In this document: positions 40,581 through 47,711 of the stretch, one piece after another
How the letters are laid out: every line of letters begins with the position of its first letter
Numbering within the stretch: position 1 is the stretch's first letter
IMG/VR virus record: IMGVR_UViG_3300042898_002545
Coordinates: 1 to 47,711 of that record
Source of the DNA: a virus
DNA length: 47,711 nucleotides
Strand: one strand, 5' to 3'
Translations under genes and position numbers: made by a program
The notes under the pieces: model-generated
The model's input: only the letters and a program-made list of their open reading frames with translations
The model's database searches: none
Told to the model about the DNA's origin: nothing

Positions 40581-43257
40581 AAAAGACTTCTTTAAGTTAT
40601 GGAACAAGTACTTAAAAAATCAAAAACTAAATGAATCTTCACAAGAAGCAATTGATGCAATTTCTAGAGCATCAAGCGCAGCATTTAGAGATCCAAGTCT
40701 TTTACCATTTAATGCAATCTTTGGTGATAAATTAAGAATAGTTGAACCATTACAACAAAAAAACGTTGACAAAGTTGCAATGATTCTAGCAACAATTCTA
40801 GCTAATTTTGCACCTTCTCGCGAAAACAATTACAGCACAGCAACAATTGATGTAAAACCTGTAATGAAAAAGATGAAACAAAAACCTCTTGGTTGGGTTC
40901 AAGGCGACCCAATACCAGAGGTTGAAAAACAAATAATTGAATTATCTGTAAGCATCCCAAGACTTTCCGTAAATCCAGAAACAAAAGAAGAACAAGTAAG
41001 AACAACGACTACTACCGTTGTTGGTGGGTTAAAAGAAGTTGTTAAAGAAATGAAAAAAGAAATCAAAAAACACACAGACGAATACGTTCAAAAATACGGT
41101 GAACAACCACCTACAGAAGAACCTGCTGCAATGTCTGGTCAAAGAGATTTTGATGCTTCTCGTATTGTAGAAAGAAAGAAAAAATTAGAAATAATTCCAA
41201 GTATAGCAAAATGGTGGCAAGACAATCAAGGAAGATTTATTTTAGATCCAGAGTTATTGACCCTTGCCAAAGAGAAAGCAGAAGCAGAAAGATACGCTTT
41301 TGACATTAAAACATTTAACGAAACATCAGATGAAAATTTAGGTAAAGTTGAAAGTAAGTATTCAATTATTTACTCTCGCGTTCCTGTAGATATTTTAAGA
41401 ATGTCAGACTTTTCTGATGAAGGTCTTGAGTCTTGTCATTCCGAAGGAAACGAATACTTTGTTTGTGCTCTTGCCGAAGCACAAAATGAAGGTGCAATAG
41501 CCTATGCTGTAAATACAGAAGATCTAGAAAAGATCGACCTAGACGATCCAGAAATTTTCTACGATAGAGAAAGAAGAATCAAAGGTATTGCACCAGTTTC
41601 CAGAGTACGCTTAAGAAATATTACAGATAAAGGTACAAGTATTGCTATTGCTGTACCTTCAAGCAGAATTTATGGTGAGAGATTAGATAATTTTCTTAAT
41701 ACTGTAAAGAAGTTTGCTGTTGATACACAAGCAAAAGCATTAGTAACTATAGATGAAGAAGGTAATAAAAGATTAAACATTTCTACTAAAATAGAAGATT
41801 TTATTCATAGAGGTGGCTCATATGAAGATTCACCTGGAGTTGGTACAGGATTTGTTAATTTTCTTCAACAATTGACAAAAGAACAAAAAGTAGAACCATC
41901 ACAAGAGCAGCAAGAACTTATTAAAAATATTGGGTATAACATTAAGAATGTAACTAGAGAAAAAGAATTTACACGTTGGTCTGACGGTGACGATGAAGAT
42001 GATTTAGAAGAGATTCGAAGAGAAGAAGCCGAGAATACGTTCAGTAGAGGATTGCGTGCTGTAGAAAGAGGCACTACTTTGGATGTGAGCGGTTGTGATT
42101 TTGAGTGGGAATGGGGCGATGGTGCATCTATTCTTGCTAATTTTAAATTAGATTACCAAATTAACATAAACCAATTTACACCAGAATATGGTAAAGATGC
42201 AGATGATGATAATGTTTCTGATGACATTCTTGATAGACTAGTACACAAAGATGCTGGAGTATTTGTCTACCCAGACGTTTCTTTAGGAAATGTTCAATCT
42301 TATGTAGATAATAATGTACGTCACATAACATTAATCTATGAAAGCACTTACTATGATGCTGACGAATTTAATGGTGCTTGTCGCGATCTAGTTAGATGGT
42401 TTGAAAATAATACAGCAGAAGGTATTGAAAAAAGATTCTATGAAATACTAGAAGAATACGAAATAATAAGAGTAGGACAAGAGGAATCACCAAGAGTTAA
42501 GTTCCGTAACTTTACTCATAATGTTGGAAATAATTCAGATTATTTTAACACGGAAATGAAAGGCACATTAGCTAAATTTAAGTTTTTTAATAAACAAAGT
42601 CCTCGCGATCACTTTATTGTTGCTAGACTAGATCCTATGCAAGCTGGTGGTTTGTTTAGTTTTGGTGGAAGAAATGTTGTTAATGGTAATGGTAATTTAC
42701 TTTTTAATAGTCAAATAATTTCTCTTTTTGGTCAAAGCGTTGGTTTTGCTTTACAAAGATTACTTGTAAACTTGCCAACAGTTTCAACAGATAGAGTTAA
42801 GCAAATGAGATTGCCATTTGCTGAAAAACATAGCGATAATACTTTAGATGATCGTTCGTTTATGTGTACTATTACATTTGATGTTATTGGGGAGTATTTA
42901 AGAGATAGTGGTTCTGGTTTAGCCGACCACCAATCAACAAAAAAACAATACGATGTTCTCCTTAAAGAGATAGAATTTTCTTTTAATTACATTAATGAAC
43001 AAGACAAACTAAACCAATTTCAAGAAATGATTGAAGAAATTGATAATGATCCTCAGTCTTTACTAGATAAAGTTTATGAAGCTATTAGACTTAACTTTAA
43101 CGCATTTTATAAAGAACAAACTGCACAACAAGTAAAAGATGAAATAGAAAAAATAGAAGCAGAGCGTCAACAACAACAATCTTTGACAGAATCAAGAAAA
43201 AAGATTATTAGAGAAAACCTATTAAGATTATTAAGAAGAAATAAAGGGAAGAAATAA
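40570..43257 (+). CDS. Giant virion-type paralogue 2 (SCHS domain)
   Basis: 895 aa. N-terminal tag FFKLWNKYLKNQKLNE (LNE at 20-22) and C-terminal LTESRKKIIRENLLRLLRR, which is the same motif class as the N-terminal tags at 10396 and 22818. The shared block FNAIFGDKLRIV lies at 47-58. The core has SRVPVDILRMSD, S-C289-H290-S, YFVCALAEA, GAIAYAV, PEIFYD and PVSRVRLRN. An inserted Glu/Lys-rich charged region lies near 130-190. Function unknown; an internal virion protein is inferred. Start and stop overlap its neighbours, so the three paralogues are translationally coupled. Confidence 0.6.
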   Translation: MSNKKDFFKLWNKYLKNQKLNESSQEAIDAISRASSAAFRDPSLLPFNAIFGDKLRIVEPLQQKNVDKVAMILATILANFAPSRENNYSTATIDVKPVMKKMKQKPLGWVQGDPIPEVEKQIIELSVSIPRLSVNPETKEEQVRTTTTTVVGGLKEVVKEMKKEIKKHTDEYVQKYGEQPPTEEPAAMSGQRDFDASRIVERKKKLEIIPSIAKWWQDNQGRFILDPELLTLAKEKAEAERYAFDIKTFNETSDENLGKVESKYSIIYSRVPVDILRMSDFSDEGLESCHSEGNEYFVCALAEAQNEGAIAYAVNTEDLEKIDLDDPEIFYDRERRIKGIAPVSRVRLRNITDKGTSIAIAVPSSRIYGERLDNFLNTVKKFAVDTQAKALVTIDEEGNKRLNISTKIEDFIHRGGSYEDSPGVGTGFVNFLQQLTKEQKVEPSQEQQELIKNIGYNIKNVTREKEFTRWSDGDDEDDLEEIRREEAENTFSRGLRAVERGTTLDVSGCDFEWEWGDGASILANFKLDYQININQFTPEYGKDADDDNVSDDILDRLVHKDAGVFVYPDVSLGNVQSYVDNNVRHITLIYESTYYDADEFNGACRDLVRWFENNTAEGIEKRFYEILEEYEIIRVGQEESPRVKFRNFTHNVGNNSDYFNTEMKGTLAKFKFFNKQSPRDHFIVARLDPMQAGGLFSFGGRNVVNGNGNLLFNSQIISLFGQSVGFALQRLLVNLPTVSTDRVKQMRLPFAEKHSDNTLDDRSFMCTITFDVIGEYLRDSGSGLADHQSTKKQYDVLLKEIEFSFNYINEQDKLNQFQEMIEEIDNDPQSLLDKVYEAIRLNFNAFYKEQTAQQVKDEIEKIEAERQQQQSLTESRKKIIRENLLRLLRRNKGKK

Positions 43258-46223
43258 TGTCTAAGAACAGCAATCATTATAACTGGCAGAAGTGGATTTC
43301 TCAAACAAATCATAAAAAGAATCAAAAAGTTCTTTTAGAAATGAAAGAAAACTGGGTAGATAGAATCTATGACGCTATTGCTAAGTTTCAATCTGGTAAA
43401 GCAGAGAACTTTAGATCTTATTTTGGTTCTGCTGGTCGTGTTGTTGTTCCATTTGACGAATCTAAAATGAACAAACTTGGTTATGCAATGATTGTTGCAA
43501 GCCAAGCTACAAGAGATAGAGTTGACGATGAAGCAAAAGGTTTTATTGGAAGAGTTATTGAACAATACCTAAAAATGACACATGAAGAGTTTTATAAACT
43601 ACCTTGGGATGTAAAGGTAAAAGCATTAAAAGAGAAAGTACCAGAATCCTATCTTGCAACAGACTCTAGAAATTTGTACATTAGAGAAGCAAGTTTAAAA
43701 GTAAATCCAACAATCAACATAAGAAAGAAAATAGTAAATCAAAAGTTCACTCCTCTTGGTGGTGGTCCTGCACAAACAAAACAAATAGAAATTTATGAAC
43801 CAATTATTGAGTACGTTTATTCCGAGCCTTGGAGTCCTAAAGTTCCAGAAGAAGCAAAAAAAGGCGCAGAAGTTAATGAAAGAAAAATTGAATTAACATT
43901 AGCACAAGCACTACAAAAAGCAAATCAAACAGAAATTTATCAATGGTGGCAAAAGAATCAAGCTAAATTTACTGAAGATTTAGGTGCTATTGAAGGTGCA
44001 AGAGAAGTTTACGTTCATCAAACAACTCACAACTACCCATCACTTGCATCAGCAATCGAAGGTTTCAACAGAACAAACGAAAACACACCAAGCACTAAAT
44101 CAATTATTATAAGTCGTGTTCCAATTGATGTTCTAAGAATGTCTGACCACGCTGGTATGCATTCTTGCCACTCACAACCAGAAGAATACACTGGTGGTTA
44201 TTTTTATTGCACTCTCGCAGAAGCAAGAAACCAAGGAGCAATTGCTTATTTGGTAAAAAATAAAGACTTAGAAAATATTGACTTAAATGCACCAGAGATT
44301 TTTTATGATCCACAAAGAGGCGTTAAAGGAATCACACCTCTCAATAGAGTAAGAATCAGAAGGCTTGTTGATGAAGATACTGGTATAGATTTTATGGCTA
44401 ATGAAACAAGAATTTATGGTTATGAAAAAGCAGTTGGATTTGTAGAAACGGTTAAAAATTGGATTACTCAACAAACAAAGAAAGTTTTGTATGACCAATC
44501 TTCCTCTGACCCAAATGAAAGATACTTTGTTCCAGACATTAGTACTTTACAAATGCTTGGAGGTCACTATTCTGACTCTGGTATGAATAAATTAACCTCA
44601 GACTTTATTGAAATTTTAGAGAAAGCTTTAGAAGAAACTATAGAAACTCCAGAACAAAAAGAATGGGTAGAAAAATCTATTGCTTCATTGAAGAATTATA
44701 CACAAAGTAGTTATGGCAACCGCATTATGTGGGCTGGTGAGGAAGATGAAGAAGAAGTTAGAAACGAATGTGACGAAGCCAACCAAGAGTGCCAAAACAT
44801 AAAAGAAACCTTTAATCAATACTCAGACATAGCTGTTTTGGAATTAGATGTAAATTGTGCTGGGCCAGACATAGACACGATTGATAGTGAAATTAAAATA
44901 GAGTTTGATTTTACTCAAGATGATGATAAGTTTATGTTTACACCAGAAAGTTTACAACAACTTACAAGTACTACTGGTTATGCTACTGATAATGTTAATA
45001 AATTAACATTAGATTTAAGAGAAATAGTTAGAGAAACATTACTTGAACTATGTTCTGATAGAGACATTTTTAATTCATCAAGATTTGTTATTAGGCATCA
45101 TGTTGGTGGTTACTCTGGAAGATCAGATAAATTAATTGTTTTTATTACTATAGAAAATACATTTGCAAGCACTTTTGAAGCGCAATCAACAACTTACGGT
45201 ATTAGAAGATCACTTGAAAATACTGGTTATGAGGAATTGAAATCACTATTGGTTGCTAAATTTAAAAAAGCAGGAATTGCAAAAGTTGCTCCATCAGAAA
45301 CAGAATCAATACAAAACATGATACAAGAGTTTGCTGAGACTATTGTTGAAAACGGTAATCATTTTCAATGGAGTGACCGTTCGGAAGAGGGAGTAAATGA
45401 CATATTTATTTATGTTGAAAATCCAAAGAGAATAATATCACTTGACAATTATCCTGTTGTTGCTAAAGTACCAATTACTGTGCCAGAAATAACTGTGGAA
45501 AAAGGTTCAGCAGAAGCATCAAGATACTTTAATAAATTAAATGATTTGATAAGACAAATTAATCTTTCTGGAATAATAGATAAAATTTTTGCTGCTGTTG
45601 GAAGTCCAGAATCCACAGTAGGCAATTATACTCTTCCATTTAGTGGTAATTTTTATAACCCACTAGGCAACATGACTCAGACAAGAACAATCTCAAACAT
45701 TATGCAATCTGAAAAAACAGAAGATTTGCCACCTTACGAAGATATTGTACAAGTAAAAATTGCTCCAATAATACCAGAACTAAACCAATTTAGACGATAT
45801 GATGCTATTAGACAAACTAATCTTGATGTTGCTATGACAATAGAATTCACTATCGACCATAGACAAAGAACAGAGCAAGAAGTAATCAACACATTAAATT
45901 ACATGGAGAAACTTGGCTCACCAGAAAATTATGATAAAATTGTAAAAGTAATTTCTGAACACATTAGAGAGTACATTAAATATATCGATAGTACCACTCT
46001 TTTTCATTTCCACAGTTTACAGGCGGATATTAATAAATCTGCTAAGGAACCAATTCCAGACCAACCAACTCGTCCCAAGTATGGTTCCACGCCAATCGAG
46101 CAATCACCTTTGTTTAGTGGTGAACCACAGAACCCATCAGCATACCTGCCAGAGAATAAACAAAAAAAGAAACTAGTTATTAACGAAAGATTTAAACGTT
46201 TATTGAGGAATACAAAGAAATGA
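43257..46223 (+). CDS. Giant virion-type paralogue 3 (SCHS domain)
   Basis: 988 aa. N-terminus NWQKWISQTNHKKNQKVLLE (LLE at 26-28) and C-terminus VINERFKRLLRNTKK resemble the tags of paralogues 1 and 2. FRSYFGSAGRVVVPF at 52-66 matches the shared N-terminal block. The core has SRVPIDVLRMSD, S-C304-H305-S, YFYCTLAEA, GAIAYLV, PEIFYD and PLNRVRIRR. A Pro-rich spacer (PDQPTRPKYGSTPIEQSP) precedes the C-terminal helix. Function unknown. Stop overlaps the HAD gene (ATGA). Confidence 0.6.
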   Translation: MSKNSNHYNWQKWISQTNHKKNQKVLLEMKENWVDRIYDAIAKFQSGKAENFRSYFGSAGRVVVPFDESKMNKLGYAMIVASQATRDRVDDEAKGFIGRVIEQYLKMTHEEFYKLPWDVKVKALKEKVPESYLATDSRNLYIREASLKVNPTINIRKKIVNQKFTPLGGGPAQTKQIEIYEPIIEYVYSEPWSPKVPEEAKKGAEVNERKIELTLAQALQKANQTEIYQWWQKNQAKFTEDLGAIEGAREVYVHQTTHNYPSLASAIEGFNRTNENTPSTKSIIISRVPIDVLRMSDHAGMHSCHSQPEEYTGGYFYCTLAEARNQGAIAYLVKNKDLENIDLNAPEIFYDPQRGVKGITPLNRVRIRRLVDEDTGIDFMANETRIYGYEKAVGFVETVKNWITQQTKKVLYDQSSSDPNERYFVPDISTLQMLGGHYSDSGMNKLTSDFIEILEKALEETIETPEQKEWVEKSIASLKNYTQSSYGNRIMWAGEEDEEEVRNECDEANQECQNIKETFNQYSDIAVLELDVNCAGPDIDTIDSEIKIEFDFTQDDDKFMFTPESLQQLTSTTGYATDNVNKLTLDLREIVRETLLELCSDRDIFNSSRFVIRHHVGGYSGRSDKLIVFITIENTFASTFEAQSTTYGIRRSLENTGYEELKSLLVAKFKKAGIAKVAPSETESIQNMIQEFAETIVENGNHFQWSDRSEEGVNDIFIYVENPKRIISLDNYPVVAKVPITVPEITVEKGSAEASRYFNKLNDLIRQINLSGIIDKIFAAVGSPESTVGNYTLPFSGNFYNPLGNMTQTRTISNIMQSEKTEDLPPYEDIVQVKIAPIIPELNQFRRYDAIRQTNLDVAMTIEFTIDHRQRTEQEVINTLNYMEKLGSPENYDKIVKVISEHIREYIKYIDSTTLFHFHSLQADINKSAKEPIPDQPTRPKYGSTPIEQSPLFSGEPQNPSAYLPENKQKKKLVINERFKRLLRNTKK

Positions 46224-47080
46224 TAATGGAAGGCATACTAAAAAATTGGAGAGGCTTTGTTGGTGAAGGTATTACACCAGAAGGTAAAGCTGACCTTAGA
46301 TATTATGCTTTCGATTGGGATGATAATATTGTATTTATGCCAACACAAATTATGTTACTTGATACAGCAGGTAATGAAGTTGGTATGTCAACACACGCTT
46401 TTGCAACTCATAGACATTTGATTGGGAAACAAGAGTTTGAGTATGAAGGCCATAAAATTGCAAACTTTGCTACAAATCCATTTAGAAACTTTAGAGTAGA
46501 AGGTGACGACCAATTCTTGAGCGATATTTCTAAAGCAAAGTTAGGACCATCTTTTAATGATTTTAAAGAATGTGTTCAAACTGCTTCTTTATTTGCTATT
46601 ATTACTGCAAGAGGCCACACCCCAGACGTATTAAAAGAAGCATGTGCTGACTATATCAAAACTGGATTTGGCGGAATTAATAAAGATGAATGCATAAAAA
46701 ATATAAAATTGTACTTACCTTTAACAACGCCAGGAATTTCTGTTGAAGAAATGACAGACGACCAATTAATCAATCAATATTTGATTCATTGCCAATTTAG
46801 TCCTGTAAGCCATTCAAGTATTGCTGGTACTAATGCTTCCGCTGCTGCAAGCCCAGAAGCACTGAAAGTAGCAGAATTAAATAACTTTATTGAAAAAGCA
46901 CATTTGGAAGCAAGAAGAATCAGAAAACATGCTGTTAAAGGTGCTAGAATAAGAATAGGTTTCTCTGACGATGATAAAAAGAATATTGAACTTATGATTG
47001 CACATTTCAACCCAAGAGATACTAGAGGAAGATTCAAGAAAGGAAGAAGGGTAAGAATTAAATACACAGGCACACACTGA
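46220..47080 (+). CDS. HAD-superfamily hydrolase with capsid-tag-like N-terminus
   Basis: 286 aa. HAD motif I is FDWDDN (D32, D34), motif II is IITARG near residue 131 and motif IV is GFSDDDKKN near 250, so a phosphatase or related activity is likely. The first 16 residues (MEGILKNWRGFVGE) match the W-x-x-F-(I/V/L)-x-E form of T4 capsid-targeting peptides, suggesting a packaged enzyme. The C-terminus is a basic tail (RDTRGRFKKGRRVRIK) suited to DNA contact. Last large gene of the paralogue operon. Substrate unknown. Confidence 0.7.
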   Translation: MIMEGILKNWRGFVGEGITPEGKADLRYYAFDWDDNIVFMPTQIMLLDTAGNEVGMSTHAFATHRHLIGKQEFEYEGHKIANFATNPFRNFRVEGDDQFLSDISKAKLGPSFNDFKECVQTASLFAIITARGHTPDVLKEACADYIKTGFGGINKDECIKNIKLYLPLTTPGISVEEMTDDQLINQYLIHCQFSPVSHSSIAGTNASAAASPEALKVAELNNFIEKAHLEARRIRKHAVKGARIRIGFSDDDKKNIELMIAHFNPRDTRGRFKKGRRVRIKYTGTH

Positions 47081-47262
47081 TGGACAAAGACAAAAAGATC
47101 AAACAACTTGAAGAACTTGTAAAAGAGTTACAAGAGGAGAATGATCTTTTGTGGAATTACCTTGACGAAATAAGAGAAAGCGAGAAAGCTCTTATGAACG
47201 AAATACAATTAGCAGTTGACCACTATGTTACTAAACAAATGAAACCTATTGGCGATGCATAG
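47080..47262 (+). CDS. Short coiled-coil protein
   Basis: 60 aa, heptad pattern throughout residues 5-45 (IKQLEELVKELQEENDLLWNYL). Start overlaps the HAD stop by 1 base. Function unknown; perhaps a multimerising structural accessory. Confidence 0.5.
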   Translation: MDKDKKIKQLEELVKELQEENDLLWNYLDEIRESEKALMNEIQLAVDHYVTKQMKPIGDA

Positions 47263-47270
47263 ACTATTTA
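47263..47270 (+). promoter_or_regulatory. Late-promoter-like motif ACTATTTA
   Basis: ACTATTTA 25 bases before the TTG start at 47296, immediately after the previous stop. Confidence 0.4.
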
Positions 47271-47295
47271 CTTATATGGAAGAGGTAAATATGTC

Positions 47296-47646
47296 TTGTC
47301 CAAAAAGGAGTTTGTTGCAGTAGGTGACGCTGTATTCTTAAAGAAAAGAAAGAACATGCGACCACCAAGGTATTCAGAAACCCCAGAACAATTGGGTACA
47401 GGAACAATTGTTGAAATTTTAACAGAATTATTTTTGTATCCTCATGAAAAGAATATTATTTTTGAGTACGATTCAGACCTTGACCCAGAATATGTATCGT
47501 ATAAGATGAAGAAAGAGAGAGATAAAGAAGTAATAAAAACTTCCATCTGCAAAGTCTATTGGCATGGTGTAGATAGATACAGATTGGAATACGAAACAGA
47601 CCTAAAAAAGAATCCACTTGACGGTAAAAAAGAACAGGATACATAA
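47296..47646 (+). CDS. Unknown protein
   Basis: 116 aa, no recognised family; charged alpha/beta sequence (VAVGDAVFLKKRKNMRPP...GTGTIVEIL...) with an SH3-like opening. TTG start at 47296 with AGAGG 10 bases upstream. An ATG at 47291 in another frame runs only 10 codons. Confidence 0.5.
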   Translation: MSKKEFVAVGDAVFLKKRKNMRPPRYSETPEQLGTGTIVEILTELFLYPHEKNIIFEYDSDLDPEYVSYKMKKERDKEVIKTSICKVYWHGVDRYRLEYETDLKKNPLDGKKEQDT

Positions 47647-47651
47647 GAGTT

Positions 47652-47711
47652 ATGACTGAACACACCAAGAATACTAACAAGGGGTCGGCTCGTCGTGAAC
47701 ACTATAATCGT
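47652..47711 (+). CDS. Partial gene at the window edge
   Basis: ATG at 47652 opens a frame of 20 codons to the end of the window without a stop (MTEHTKNTNK..., basic). Five bases after the previous gene. The RBS AAGAG is weak. Identity cannot be judged. Confidence 0.4.
   Translation, partial: MTEHTKNTNKGSARREHYNR

Noticed and set aside
1-47711. tRNA genes, CRISPR arrays, insertion sequences or integrase/attachment sites
   Set aside because: Gaps between genes are too short for tRNAs apart from regions explained by hairpins, and no spaced repeats or transposase/integrase motifs were seen.

Overview
The window is a densely packed, AT-rich stretch of a large tailed-phage genome (Caudoviricetes, most likely a myovirus-type lytic phage). 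About 62 genes, all on the + strand, are separated by a few bases or overlap. T4-style replication proteins (gp32-like SSB, UvsX/RecA-type recombinase, DnaB/gp41-type helicase), nucleotide metabolism, phage-encoded chaperones and virion proteins occur together, with no integrase, transposase, rRNA or tRNA seen. Near-consensus sigma70-type promoters and good Shine-Dalgarno sites point to a bacterial host. A lipoprotein of a type common in Myxococcota and related groups is a weak host hint.

Layout. 45-6066: family A DNA polymerase module, Dps-like protein, a virion-type protein with a phosphatase loop, NUDIX hydrolase, a tubulin/FtsZ-like candidate, SSB and recombinase. 6121-11350: a single-gene virion cassette, a deaminase, small unknown genes, a 5'-3' exonuclease, and three virion-type genes including a probable polyprotein of basic Cys-containing modules. 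11386-19355: replicative helicase, B12-dependent ribonucleotide reductase, GroES-like protein, a membrane protein, ThyX, and a Rossmann-like/nucleotidyltransferase-like pair. 19356-22775: a complete DnaE-type (family C) polymerase. 22818-29676: another virion cassette, UV-damage endonuclease, lipoprotein, metallophosphoesterase, dUTPase, short adenylosuccinate synthetase, DUF3310 protein, thioredoxin and an IMPDH/GMP reductase-type enzyme. 29735-37546: acidic scaffold-like protein, ClpP, a nuclease-like protein, GroEL, small proteins, cupin and Hsp20. 37635-47080: an operon of three giant tandem paralogues (981, 895 and 988 aa) followed by a HAD-type enzyme.

Three layers deserve attention. 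(1) Many proteins carry short amphipathic terminal tags with an (L/I)xE site, like the capsid-targeting sequences of T4 internal proteins that the prohead protease removes. Tagged proteins include the giant paralogues, a HAD enzyme and a Cys-rich polyprotein, which suggests a set of proteins packaged in the capsid and perhaps injected. (2) An ACTATTTA motif lies 5-26 bases before six genes, mostly tagged ones, and is a candidate late promoter. (3) Promoters with TTGAC(A/T/G), a 16-17 base spacer and TAnnnT precede early-type genes and are often physically interlocked with the upstream terminator hairpin. Three tagged genes are solo units, each with a late motif in front and a terminator behind, set inside replication or metabolism operons.

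All functional calls come from reading motifs and family patterns by eye. No database search was run.
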